From assembly GCA_964492105.1 (NCBI GenBank), contig CAZBJB010000023.1, positions 1-22,422 on the forward strand: DNA of 22,422 nt, read 5' to 3'. The position numbers and the translations under genes were made by a program. The DNA comes from JAUZQZ01 sp964492105. GTDB taxonomy: Bacteria; Pseudomonadota; Zetaproteobacteria; Mariprofundales; Mariprofundaceae. Shown one piece after another: positions 1 through 7,406 of this stretch; within the stretch, counting starts at the first letter, position 1; the number at the start of each line of letters is the position of its first letter. Under the pieces are notes generated by a model. It saw only the letters and a program-made list of their open reading frames with translations, was not told where the DNA came from and made no database searches.

Positions 1-15
1 AAATGGGCCGAAGTG

Positions 16-49
16 GGGAAGCCGATCACCGCTCATGAGTTTTGCAAGA
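16..49 (-). repeat. Partial copy of a TTGCAAAACTC-type dispersed repeat
   Basis: Read on the minus strand, this stretch matches 8744-8777 with about five differences over 34 bases. Both share TCTTGCAAAACTC followed by a diverged spacer ending in GCTTCCC. At 8744-8791 the same 13-base arm occurs twice as an inverted repeat; here only one arm and the spacer lie inside the window. The repeat runs into the ribosome binding site of the next gene. Confidence 0.7.
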
Positions 50-56
50 GGCTCGT

Positions 57-908
57 ATGTCAATGGCTGAATTCCAGCGGATGAGTGTGTTACGCTTATA
101 TCCCGTACCATATGAGAGAAAACCCCTTAAAGGGCTGTATCTTGGCCTGAATTTACATCGGCGGGCGCAGGATGATGACGTGCTGATTTATTCCAGCTAC
201 ATCGCCAGTGTGGATGGCCGGATTTCCCTGCATGATGCGGACAGCGGCCAATTTTCCGTGCCCGGAACCATGACCAATAAACGCGACTGGCGTTTGTATC
301 AGGAACTGGCGGCGCAGGCTGATGTGCTGATTACCTCAGCCCGTTATTTCCGCCAGCTAGCGGCGGGGCAGGCGCAGGATGTGTTGCCGGTAGGTCAGTC
401 GCGGGATTTTGCTGATCTGCCGGACTGGCGGCACGATCAGGGGCTGGATGCCCAGCCGGCTGTCGCCATTGTCAGTAACAGCCTGGATATTCCGGTAAAA
501 GCGCTGGACAGGGTGCATGGGCGGGATATCTATGTGTTTACCACGAAACAGGCGGATCTCACACGGGAAAAGGCGCTGAAGCGCTACGGCGCACGCGTCA
601 TCCATGCCGGTCGTGTTGATGGTGTGGACGAGGGTGTGGACGGAGGGGTGCTCAGGCATCAACTGGCAGGTCTGGGCTTTTCAAGTGCTTATATGATTGC
701 CGGACCACAGGTGCATGGCATGCTGATCAAGGCCGGGGCGCTGGACAGGCTGTTTCTGACGACGTATTGCTCACTGTTGGGTGGAAACGCGTTTCATACG
801 ATGCTGCAAGGCGAACTCGAAGCACCCGCGCGGCTTGAACTGGAATCGCTGTATCTGGATACAAATCAAAACCGTCAGCAGATGTTCGCGCAATATGCTC
901 TGCGCTGA
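57..908 (+). CDS. RibD C-terminal-domain (pyrimidine reductase / DHFR-fold) family protein
   Basis: About 283 residues, resembling the C-terminal reductase domain of RibD, the NADPH-dependent pyrimidine reductase of riboflavin synthesis, which has a dihydrofolate-reductase-like fold. Visible signatures are the strand-loop SSYIASVDGRIS near the N-terminus, the nucleotide-binding-like segment VLITSARYFRQL, and the late block AYMIAGPQVHGMLIKAGALDRLFLT. No deaminase domain precedes it, so this is a stand-alone reductase-type protein and its substrate cannot be read from sequence. I chose ATG 57 because AAGAGG lies five bases upstream; TTG 42 and ATG 63 or 84 are alternatives. That AAGAGG sits at the edge of a dispersed repeat (16-49). 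The next gene, psd, starts about 180 bases downstream. The family call is fairly sure; the exact enzyme is not. Confidence 0.75.
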   Translation: MSMAEFQRMSVLRLYPVPYERKPLKGLYLGLNLHRRAQDDDVLIYSSYIASVDGRISLHDADSGQFSVPGTMTNKRDWRLYQELAAQADVLITSARYFRQLAAGQAQDVLPVGQSRDFADLPDWRHDQGLDAQPAVAIVSNSLDIPVKALDRVHGRDIYVFTTKQADLTREKALKRYGARVIHAGRVDGVDEGVDGGVLRHQLAGLGFSSAYMIAGPQVHGMLIKAGALDRLFLTTYCSLLGGNAFHTMLQGELEAPARLELESLYLDTNQNRQQMFAQYALR

Positions 909-1045
909 CCCTGCCCCTCACGCACAAATTGATCTTCAGGGCGCGGCAGCCTGTGTGAATTATGCAGGTGAGATGCAGGGCGCAATCTCGAAAGGCAGGG
1001 GGTCCCCTTGCAAGGGAACGCAACGCAGACAGATGAACGGGTGCG

Positions 1046-1071
1046 ATGATGCCTTTTTGCAAAGCCATCAT
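1046..1071 (+). promoter_or_regulatory. Hairpin just upstream of psd start
   Basis: ATGATG, one unpaired C, CTTT, a TTGC loop, AAAG, one unpaired C, CATCAT. It makes a 6+4-bp stem with a C-C mismatch, ending two bases before ATG 1074 and 14 before ATG 1086. Neither start has a clear Shine-Dalgarno sequence, so the hairpin could affect translation of psd. It may equally be chance. Confidence 0.3.
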
Positions 1072-1085
1072 GTATGCTCCCGCCC

Positions 1086-1760
1086 ATGAATAAAAAAGCA
1101 GCGATTTCAGGTCGTCCACGCGGTCGTATTCCGCTTGCTCCCGAGGGCTGGCCTTTCCTGTTAACGTGTACGGGGCTTTTGCTTGTTTCTGTTATATTAT
1201 GCTGGCATACGGTTGCTGTATTGCTGGTTGTTCTGTTGTTGTTCATGCTTAATTTTTTTCGGGATCCGGAACGGATCACACCCGAAGGTGTCGGTTTTTT
1301 TATCTCTCCGGCTGATGGCAGAGTGGTGCGGGCGGCGCAGGGAAAAGACGGAAATCGGGTGGATATTTTCATGAATGTATTTGACGTGCATGTGAATCGG
1401 GCGCCGATGTCCGGGCGCATTACGCATATGCGATATACGCCGGGTGCATTCATTAATGCTGCTCATGAACGAGCAAGTGAGCACAACGAGCGCAACCGCT
1501 TCGAAATGGAAACAGCGGATGGTATTGCCATCGTGTTCACACAAATCGCCGGTCTGATAGCACGCCGTATCGTGTCGTATGTTGCCGTGGGCGATCATGT
1601 GCAGACAGGTCAGCGCATCGGTATGATACGCTTCGGCTCCCGCGTCAACTGTGAGATACCCTCTGATTTCACACTAGAGGTGAGTGCGGGACAGCGGGTC
1701 GTAGCGGGGAAAACCATCCTGGCGCGGGAAACCGAGGCCCGTGGGAGCAAACATGAATAA
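1086..1760 (+). CDS. psd: Phosphatidylserine decarboxylase proenzyme
   Basis: Makes phosphatidylethanolamine by decarboxylating phosphatidylserine at the inner membrane. The protein of about 224 residues is the short type. An N-terminal membrane segment (about residues 20-55, rich in L/V/I) is followed by FFRDPER, the core ISPADGRVV, then FMNVFDVHVNRAPMSG. Near the C-terminus, RFGSRVN holds the Gly-Ser self-cleavage site (Ser about 185) that generates the pyruvoyl prosthetic group. The start is uncertain: ATG 1074 and ATG 1086 are both open and neither has a good ribosome binding site. The 3' end overlaps the pssA start by 8 bases, which implies coupled translation. Psd consumes the direct product of PssA, so the pair forms a two-step phosphatidylethanolamine module. 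Confidence 0.93.
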   Translation: MNKKAAISGRPRGRIPLAPEGWPFLLTCTGLLLVSVILCWHTVAVLLVVLLLFMLNFFRDPERITPEGVGFFISPADGRVVRAAQGKDGNRVDIFMNVFDVHVNRAPMSGRITHMRYTPGAFINAAHERASEHNERNRFEMETADGIAIVFTQIAGLIARRIVSYVAVGDHVQTGQRIGMIRFGSRVNCEIPSDFTLEVSAGQRVVAGKTILARETEARGSKHE

Positions 1761-2499
1761 GGCATCAAGCGTGAAGGGACGCAGCATTTATCTGTTACCC
1801 AGCCTGTTCACCACAGGCGGGCTGTTTGCAGGATTCTATGCCCTGATTGCCGCCGTTCAGGGGCGTTATGAACTGGCAGGGTGGGCGCTCATTGTTGCGG
1901 CCGTATTCGACATGCTGGATGGGCGCGTTGCACGCCTGCTGCATGCGGAATCAGATTTCGGCGCCCAATATGATTCTCTGTGTGACATGCTGTCGTTTGG
2001 CATTGCGCCCGCCGTTCTGATTTATCTGTGGGCGCTGGTGCCCTTGCACAAGCTGGGGTGGCTGGCCGCCTTCCTGATTGCCGCCTGCGCAGCGCTCAGG
2101 CTGGCGCGCTTCAATGTTCAGGCGGACACGCAAAGTAAACGCTATTTTAACGGTTTGCCGACCCCCGCCGCCGCCATGCTCATTGCTACGGCCGTGCTGT
2201 TCCACGAAGACAATGGCATGGGCCCCGTTCCATGGTTGTGGTTCGGTATTGCTGTAGCATTGGCATGGCTAATGGTCAGCTGCGTGCCTTTCTTCGCTGG
2301 CAAGGATGTAGATCTGAAAAAACGGCGCCCCGCAGTCATGCTGCTCGCAATGCTGGCCTTGATTGTTTTCATCATGGTCAACCCGCCCATGATCCTGTTT
2401 ATACTCGCACTGGCCTATTGCATTCATGGCCCTGTGCTTGGACTGATAGCATGGAAAAGAGACAGACAGTCCGATAAAGTGAAAAACAGCGATTCATGA
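1753..2499 (+). CDS. pssA: CDP-diacylglycerol--serine O-phosphatidyltransferase
   Basis: Integral membrane enzyme joining CDP-diacylglycerol and serine to phosphatidylserine, the substrate of the preceding Psd. About 248 residues with several hydrophobic segments. The CDP-alcohol phosphotransferase signature (D-G-x2-A-R-x8-G-x3-D-x3-D) is visible as DGRVARLLHAESDFGAQYDS plus LCD, around residues 56-78. I chose ATG 1753, which overlaps the psd stop and has GGAGC a few bases upstream. GTG 1741 is in frame but less likely. This is the membrane-bound type common in bacteria such as Bacillus and many beta/gammaproteobacteria, not the soluble E. coli PssA type. No terminator follows directly; the strong hairpin at 2667-2701 belongs to the leuA leader or serves both. 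Confidence 0.93.
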   Translation: MNKASSVKGRSIYLLPSLFTTGGLFAGFYALIAAVQGRYELAGWALIVAAVFDMLDGRVARLLHAESDFGAQYDSLCDMLSFGIAPAVLIYLWALVPLHKLGWLAAFLIAACAALRLARFNVQADTQSKRYFNGLPTPAAAMLIATAVLFHEDNGMGPVPWLWFGIAVALAWLMVSCVPFFAGKDVDLKKRRPAVMLLAMLALIVFIMVNPPMILFILALAYCIHGPVLGLIAWKRDRQSDKVKNSDS

Positions 2500-2525
2500 A
2501 CCATACGGGATAGACTTCAGCAGTA

Positions 2526-2554
2526 TTGACAACATCCACGGCACGTGTTCCAAT
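2526..2554 (+). promoter_or_regulatory. Putative leuA leader promoter
   Basis: TTGACA at 2526-2531, a 17-base spacer, and TCCAAT at 2549-2554, which matches the -10 consensus at four of six positions. Transcription would begin near 2560, close to the candidate leader frame. The -35 is perfect and the -10 is weak. Confidence 0.4.
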
Positions 2555-2560
2555 CGGGGC

Positions 2561-2632
2561 ATGTCTTCCATTCCGTGTACATTCCCCGGCAACGGGTTTT
2601 TGCTACCATGCCAGCGCAGCAGCGGCCTATGA
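2561..2632 (+). CDS. Candidate leuA leader peptide (23 codons)
   Basis: A short frame, ATG to TGA, encoding MSSIPCTFPGNGFLLPCQRS followed by SGL. It has adjacent Leu codons TTG CTA (2600-2605) and ends with a Leu codon CTA just before the stop. The last codons overlap GCGGCCT (2622-2628), which can pair with the 5' arm of the downstream terminator. That layout is what is expected of a leader peptide in leucine-controlled attenuation. Against it, the Leu run is only two codons and no clear ribosome binding site precedes it; the putative promoter would place the transcript start almost at the ATG. Too short for standard gene callers. Confidence 0.35.
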   Translation: MSSIPCTFPGNGFLLPCQRSSGL

Positions 2633-2666
2633 GGTATTAATTCGAGGAACCATCCACGTATTTATG

Positions 2667-2701
2667 AACACAGGCCGCAGCTCATCCCTGCGGCCTGTGT
2701 T
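2667..2701 (+). terminator. Strong hairpin terminator in leuA leader (attenuator candidate)
   Basis: A perfect 14-bp stem, AACACAGGCCGCAG against CTGCGGCCTGTGTT, with a 7-base loop and ATTTTAT after it. The 5' arm contains AGGCCGC (2672-2678), which is also perfectly complementary to GCGGCCT at 2622-2628, giving an alternative pairing that would break the terminator. It lies 67 bases before the leuA ATG. It may also act as the simple terminator of psd-pssA. Confidence 0.75.
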
Positions 2702-2768
2702 ATTTTATGGTCTGAACATCGCAGCGCGGATTGTAGTCCGTGGAACTTGAACAATAAGGAGCCTTACC

Positions 2769-4310
2769 ATGTCCGACCGTTTATATATTTTTGACACCAC
2801 CCTGCGCGATGGCGAGCAATCGCCGGGGTGCTCCATGAATCTGGAGGAAAAACTGCGCGTGGCACGCAGTCTCGCGACATTGGGCGTGGATATTATCGAG
2901 GCGGGCTTCCCTGCTGCTTCACCGGGTGATTTCGAGGCCGTGTATCGCATTGCCTCCGAGATTCGCGGGCCAACCATTGCCGGGCTGGCCCGTGCGCATC
3001 CGAAGGACATCGTGCGTGCCGCCGAAGCCGTGAAACCGGCGGAAAGGGCTCGTATTCATACCTTTATCGCCACCAGCCCGATACACATGGCAGCCAAGCT
3101 GCGCATGCGTCCGGATGAGGTGCTGGAGAGGGCGATTGCGGCGGTCGAACAGGCACGATCGCTGGCTCCCGAAGTTGAATTCTCAGCTGAGGATGCCGGA
3201 CGAACCGACATGGATTTTCTGTGTCGCATTGTTGAAGCAACCATTACCGCCGGGGCGCGAGTCATCAATATCCCGGATACGGTGGGTTATATGACACCAC
3301 GGGAATTTGGCGGACGTATCCACGAATTGCGCGAGCGCGTTCCCAATTCCGATCAGGCTGTTTTTTCCGTCCACTGCCACAACGATCTGGGTTTGTCCGT
3401 CGCCAATTCGCTGGCGGCCGTGGAAAATGGTGCAAGACAGGTCGAATGCACCATCAACGGGTTGGGAGAGCGGGCCGGCAATGCATCACTGGAAGAGATT
3501 GTGATGATTCTTCGCACCCGCTCGGATCGCTACGATATTGAAACAGGCATTGATACGACGAAAATCGTGCCCACATCAAAACTGGTCAGCCAGATTACCG
3601 GCATGCCGGTGCAGCCCAACAAGGCGATTGTCGGCGCCAATGCCTTTGCGCATGAAGCCGGGATTCATCAGGATGGGATCCTCAAGCATCACGAAACCTA
3701 TGAGATTATGACGCCGGAGTCGGTTGGCTGGATCACCAACCGCATGGTGCTGGGTAAGCATTCTGGCCGTGCGGCGCTTAAATCCCGCTACAAGGCACTG
3801 GGCGTGGCAGTGGATAAGGATGCGCTTCATGCCACCTTTGAACGTTTCAAGATCCTCGCGGATAAAAAGAAGGAGATATTCGACGAAGATTTGATGTCCA
3901 TCCTGGAGATTGGCGAAGCAGTCGAGTTCGAACGTATCAAACTGTCCAGCCTGCATGTCGCATCCGGTACCAGGGATACGCCGGTCGCCGCCATCGAACT
4001 GGAAATCGAGGGCACATTGCACAAGGCCACCAGCGAGGGTGATGGTCCGGTGGATGCCGCCTTCAAGGCGATTAATGCACTGGTTGAACCCAATGGCAAA
4101 CTGTTGCTCTACGCGGTGAACGCCATCACCGCAGGTACCGATGCCCAGGGTGAAGTGACCGTTCGTTTGCAGGATGCGGGCCGTATCGTGAACGGCCAGG
4201 GCAAGGATACGGATATCGTCGTCGCTTCCGCCAGGGCATTGATTGCCGCATTGAACAAATTGCCGGATATGCATGCCAGAACGATCCATGCACAGTATTC
4301 AGGGGTGTAG
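2769..4310 (+). CDS. leuA: 2-isopropylmalate synthase
   Basis: First committed step of leucine synthesis: acetyl-CoA plus 2-ketoisovalerate gives 2-isopropylmalate, in the cytoplasm. 513 residues, full length for the family. The N-terminal TIM barrel starts with FDTTLRDGEQSPG (metal-binding Asp14). Metal ligands HCHND are at His202 and His204, followed by the family signature ECTINGLGERAGN. After about residue 390 comes the C-terminal regulatory domain that binds leucine for feedback inhibition. ATG 2769 has AAGGAG eight bases upstream. The leader carries a terminator hairpin with a possible competing structure, so expression is probably controlled by attenuation. The nearby pssA-leuA arrangement is common in related bacteria. 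Confidence 0.97.
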   Translation: MSDRLYIFDTTLRDGEQSPGCSMNLEEKLRVARSLATLGVDIIEAGFPAASPGDFEAVYRIASEIRGPTIAGLARAHPKDIVRAAEAVKPAERARIHTFIATSPIHMAAKLRMRPDEVLERAIAAVEQARSLAPEVEFSAEDAGRTDMDFLCRIVEATITAGARVINIPDTVGYMTPREFGGRIHELRERVPNSDQAVFSVHCHNDLGLSVANSLAAVENGARQVECTINGLGERAGNASLEEIVMILRTRSDRYDIETGIDTTKIVPTSKLVSQITGMPVQPNKAIVGANAFAHEAGIHQDGILKHHETYEIMTPESVGWITNRMVLGKHSGRAALKSRYKALGVAVDKDALHATFERFKILADKKKEIFDEDLMSILEIGEAVEFERIKLSSLHVASGTRDTPVAAIELEIEGTLHKATSEGDGPVDAAFKAINALVEPNGKLLLYAVNAITAGTDAQGEVTVRLQDAGRIVNGQGKDTDIVVASARALIAALNKLPDMHARTIHAQYSGV

Positions 4311-4356
4311 ACTTTGCTGTACGGCACCCCTGAATGACGGGCGTTACAGTCATTCA
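4297..4356 (+). other. Two mutually exclusive hairpins at the leuA 3' end
   Basis: The first hairpin is ATTCAGGGGTG (4297-4307) with CACCCCTGAAT (4325-4335), a perfect 11-bp stem spanning the leuA stop codon. The second is TGAATGAC (4331-4338) with GTCATTCA (4349-4356), a perfect 8-bp stem. They share TGAAT at 4331-4335, so they cannot both form in full. Neither is followed by a T-run. They may end or stabilise the leuA transcript. Confidence 0.5.
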
Positions 4357-4427
4357 TGGCGCAGGTTTCATCCACGGTTGACGGGCTGACAGAAACAATT
4401 CCACTAAACAATAATGGCTTTATTCCG

Positions 4428-4456
4428 TTGCATGGTTTATGATATAGGAGTAGAAT
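4428..4456 (+). promoter_or_regulatory. Putative promoter of the suf operon
   Basis: TTGCAT (4428-4433), a 17-base spacer, TAGAAT (4451-4456): each box has one or two mismatches to the sigma-70 consensus. It lies 45 bases before the regulator gene and is the best promoter match in the leuA-suf gap. The Rrf2-type product of the first gene probably binds here; I see no clear match to the published E. coli IscR type 1 motif. Confidence 0.55.
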
Positions 4457-4500
4457 AGTCCTGTTTTTAAGAAATGCCTGTTTTCAAAAGGAAATCCGGG

Positions 4501-4959
4501 ATGTTCCGAATTACACGTTTGACTGATTACGGTGTGTTGCTGATGACGCAGCTTGCGAAAAATGAGAATGATGTACATAACGCAGCCGATCTGGCCGGGC
4601 AAGCACACGTCCCCCTGCCAACCGTGAGCAAGATTCTACAAATCCTGCTGCACGACCATCTGCTCGAATCCGTACGTGGCGCGGGAGGCGGTTATCGACT
4701 GGCGCGCAAGGCTGCCGCTATTTCCGTGCGTGACATTATCGTGGCTCTGGAAGGCCCAATCGCGCTAACCGAATGCAGCCTGGAAACAGGAGACTGTGAG
4801 CAGGAAAGCCACTGCGCTATCCGTGACAACTGGCATGTGATTAATCAGGTGGTACGCCATGCCCTGGCTGATATCAGTCTGGAAGATATGATTCAGCCCG
4901 AATTTGTACCCATGATGCGTACAAAAAAGCCTGGCATCTCGGCCATTGAACTACGATAG
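4501..4959 (+). CDS. Rrf2-family SUF operon transcriptional regulator
   Basis: 152 residues. An N-terminal winged helix (MFRITRLTDYGVLLMTQLA, then a recognition region VPLPTVSKILQILL and wing GAGGGYRLAR) is followed by three cysteines, C92, C99 and C105, spaced like the cluster ligands of IscR (C92, C98, C104). Rrf2 proteins of this type sense iron-sulfur status with a bound cluster and repress or activate cluster-assembly genes. Position as first gene of the suf operon, 12 bases before sufB, points to autoregulation. I chose ATG 4501, which matches family N-termini and has AGGAAA upstream; ATG 4474 would add nine residues. Equivalent genes are often called sufR or iscR-like; I leave the symbol blank because those names are used for distinct groups. 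Confidence 0.9.
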   Translation: MFRITRLTDYGVLLMTQLAKNENDVHNAADLAGQAHVPLPTVSKILQILLHDHLLESVRGAGGGYRLARKAAAISVRDIIVALEGPIALTECSLETGDCEQESHCAIRDNWHVINQVVRHALADISLEDMIQPEFVPMMRTKKPGISAIELR

Positions 4960-4971
4960 ACAGAGTTCAAT

Positions 4972-6417
4972 ATGACTAAAAATAATCAAGTAGAAGCTCT
5001 TGTTAAACAAGAATATGAAGCCGGGTTCATCACCGATATTGAAGCGGATACCGTACCCCCCGGCCTGGATGAGCATGTTATTCGACTGATTTCGGCCAAG
5101 AAGCACGAGCCCGAATGGATGACCATGTGGCGGTTGGAAGCCTTTCGCCACTGGCTCACGATGCATGAGCCGAACTGGGCGCATATACACTATGAACCGA
5201 TTGATTATCAATCTATTTCCTACTATTCGGCCCCCAAATCGAATGACGGTGCGCCACGGAGCCTGGATGAGGTGGATCCAAAACTGCTGGAAACCTATAA
5301 AAAGCTGGGTATTCCATTGCATGAGCAGGAGGCGCTGGCGGGTGTGGCCGTAGATGCCGTGTTTGACTCCGTTTCGGTCGCTACGACCTTTAAGGCAAAA
5401 CTGGCGGAGGCCGGAGTGATTTTCTGCCCCATGTCCGAGGCTGTTGAACAGCATCCCGATCTGGTGCGCCAGTATCTGGGCAGTGTTGTACCACCCGCGG
5501 ATAACTTCTTTGCATCGCTCAACTCCGCCGTATTTACCGATGGATCGTTCGTGTATGTTCCCAAGGGCGTGCGTTGCCCGATGGAGCTGTCCACCTATTT
5601 CCGTATCAATGCTTCCAATACCGGCCAGTTTGAGCGTACCCTGATTATTGCCGATGAAGGTGCCTGTGTCAGTTACCTCGAAGGGTGCACGGCTCCCATG
5701 CGTGATGAGAACCAACTGCATGCCGCGGTTGTCGAACTGGTGGCGCTGGAAGGTGCCCAAATCAAGTATTCCACGGTTCAAAACTGGTATCCAGGAGATG
5801 AAAACGGCGTGGGTGGTATCTATAATTTCGTGACCAAACGTGGCGAATGCCGGGGAAAACGTTCCCGTATCTCATGGACGCAGGTAGAAACAGGTAGCGC
5901 CATCACCTGGAAATACCCCAGTTGCATCCTCATTGGCGACGAATCCGTCGGTGAATTTTATTCGGTAGCCCTGACCAACAATTATCAGCAGGCCGATACC
6001 GGAACCAAGATGGTGCATGTGGGCAGGAACACCAGAAGCACCATTCTTTCCAAGGGTATTTCAGCGGGACATGGGCAGCAATCGTACCGCGGGCTGGTCA
6101 AGATGCTTAAGGGTGCCGAGGATGCACGCAACTATTCGAAGTGTGATTCCCTGCTGTTGGGTAAAACCTGTGGTGCGCACACCTTTCCCTCTATTGAAGT
6201 GAAAAATCCATCGGCCCAGGTGGAGCATGAAGCCACGACATCAAAGATTGGCGATGATCAGCTGTTCTACTGCATGCAGCGCGGTATTTCGGAAGAGGAT
6301 GCGGTCAGCATGATCGTCAATGGATTCTGCAAGGATGTGTTTGCCGAACTACCGATGGAGTTTGCTGTCGAAGCCGGAAAACTGCTGGCCGTAAGCCTCG
6401 AAGGCGCGGTGGGGTAA
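4972..6417 (+). CDS. sufB: Fe-S cluster assembly scaffold SufB
   Basis: 481 residues, the scaffold subunit of the SufBC2D complex on which new clusters are built. The C-terminal half is very close to E. coli SufB: HEATTSKIGDDQLFYC, then RGISEEDA and NGFCKDVFAELPMEFAVEA. By alignment from memory, Cys391 (in SKCDSLLLG) corresponds to the essential E. coli Cys405, and His419-Glu420 to His433-Glu434. It begins 12 bases after the regulator. Downstream, a 167-bp inverted-repeat element separates it from sufC, where most suf operons have little spacing. Confidence 0.97.
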   Translation: MTKNNQVEALVKQEYEAGFITDIEADTVPPGLDEHVIRLISAKKHEPEWMTMWRLEAFRHWLTMHEPNWAHIHYEPIDYQSISYYSAPKSNDGAPRSLDEVDPKLLETYKKLGIPLHEQEALAGVAVDAVFDSVSVATTFKAKLAEAGVIFCPMSEAVEQHPDLVRQYLGSVVPPADNFFASLNSAVFTDGSFVYVPKGVRCPMELSTYFRINASNTGQFERTLIIADEGACVSYLEGCTAPMRDENQLHAAVVELVALEGAQIKYSTVQNWYPGDENGVGGIYNFVTKRGECRGKRSRISWTQVETGSAITWKYPSCILIGDESVGEFYSVALTNNYQQADTGTKMVHVGRNTRSTILSKGISAGHGQQSYRGLVKMLKGAEDARNYSKCDSLLLGKTCGAHTFPSIEVKNPSAQVEHEATTSKIGDDQLFYCMQRGISEEDAVSMIVNGFCKDVFAELPMEFAVEAGKLLAVSLEGAVG

Positions 6418-6429
6418 CAGGAAAATGAA

Positions 6430-6596
6430 CCACAAAGACACGAAGGCACAAAGAAAAGCCATTAGCAATGAACTGTATGATCTATCTAAAATTGACAAAC
6501 AATTGTCTTGGTCTGCTGGTTAATTTTAACCCGTGATTAAACAGGGGGATTAAACGGATTGTACTATGAAAACTTTGTGTCTTCGTGTCTTTGTGG
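6430..6596. repeat. 167-bp inverted-repeat (MITE-like) element between sufB and sufC
   Basis: Bounded by 24-base arms, 6430-6453 and 6573-6596, inverted with one mismatch. The arm is built of three 8-base units: CCACAAAG, ACACGAAG, GCACAAAG. TGAA stands on both sides (6426-6429 and 6597-6600) and might be a target duplication. The interior is A/T-rich with no reading frame of note and one small hairpin (GACAA/TTGTC). The right edge ends just before the sufC ribosome binding site AAGGAA. The same arm recurs at 8698 and 8981. Confidence 0.8.
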
Positions 6597-6613
6597 TGAA
6601 AAGGAATTAAATA

Positions 6614-7399
6614 ATGATGAAGATTGAACAGTTACATGTAAGCGTGGATGGCAAGGAAATCCTGAAAGGGATTGATCTGGAAGTTAACGCCGGGGAAGTG
6701 CATGCCATTATGGGCCCGAATGGTTCAGGAAAGAGTACCTTGTCCAACGTGATCGTGGGGCGTGACGGTTATGAGGTAACGCACGGCGCGATCAGTTATG
6801 AAGGTAAAAATCTGCTGGAATTAAGTCCGGAGATGCGAGCATGGGAAGGCATCTTCCTCGCCTTTCAGTACCCGATCGAAATTCCTGGCGTTAATAACGT
6901 GTATTTGCTCAAGGCGGGATTAAACGCTATCCGTAAGTACCGGGGCGAATCCGAACTGGATGCCATGGATTTTATGTCCATCATCAGGGAAAAAATGAAA
7001 CTGGTGGATATGGATGAATCCCTGATCAGCCGTTCGGTGAATGAAGGATTTTCCGGTGGAGAGAAGAAGCGTAACGAAATTTTTCAGATGGCGGTGCTGG
7101 AACCGAAACTCGCCATTCTGGATGAAACCGATTCCGGTCTGGACATTGATGCCCTGAAGACGGTGGCCGGTGGCGTCAACAAGCTGCGATCAAAGGACCG
7201 GGCGATCGTCATGATCACGCATTATCAACGATTACTGGACTATATCGAACCAGACGTCGTGCATGTGCTGGCTGGTGGCCGTATCGTGAAAACGGGTGAT
7301 AAATCACTGGCGCTGGAACTGGAAGAACGCGGCTATGACTGGGTGCTGGAAGAGGCGAGTATCCCGGCCCATAAATTCGTTACCTCGCGGCAAGGCTGA
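6614..7399 (+). CDS. sufC: SUF system ATPase SufC
   Basis: 261-residue ABC-type ATPase that binds SufB and SufD and drives conformational change during cluster assembly; it is cytosolic, not a transporter. Walker A is GPNGSGKST (about residues 35-43), the Q-loop is in LAFQYPIEIPG, the family-typical signature is FSGGEKKRNE, Walker B plus catalytic Glu is LAILDETDSGLDID, and the switch His is in ITHYQRLL. ATG 6614 (or 6617) follows AAGGAA. Seven bases separate its stop from the sufD start. Confidence 0.97.
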   Translation: MMKIEQLHVSVDGKEILKGIDLEVNAGEVHAIMGPNGSGKSTLSNVIVGRDGYEVTHGAISYEGKNLLELSPEMRAWEGIFLAFQYPIEIPGVNNVYLLKAGLNAIRKYRGESELDAMDFMSIIREKMKLVDMDESLISRSVNEGFSGGEKKRNEIFQMAVLEPKLAILDETDSGLDIDALKTVAGGVNKLRSKDRAIVMITHYQRLLDYIEPDVVHVLAGGRIVKTGDKSLALELEERGYDWVLEEASIPAHKFVTSRQG

Positions 7400-7406
7400 A
7401 CGGGAT

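Noticed and set aside
909..1085. Palindrome CCCTTGCAAGGG and nearby G-rich stretch as a terminator for the first gene
   Set aside because: Stem is short, no U-run follows, and pairing is no better than expected by chance.
2526..2750. 74-codon frame in the leuA leader
   Set aside because: It begins at a TTG that is the likely -35 box and reads through the terminator hairpin; the short frame at 2561 is the better candidate.
3576..4289. 237-codon open frame on the minus strand inside leuA
   Set aside because: It lies antisense to a well-conserved gene, has no family resemblance and no ribosome binding site; it follows from codon bias of leuA.
4951..5781. 276-codon open frame on the minus strand inside sufB
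   Set aside because: Fully antisense to conserved sufB coding sequence with no recognisable motif.
6430..6453. Tandem 8-base units as a possible CRISPR or satellite
   Set aside because: Only three units with no spacers, and the same block is inverted at the other end of the element, so it is an inverted-repeat arm.
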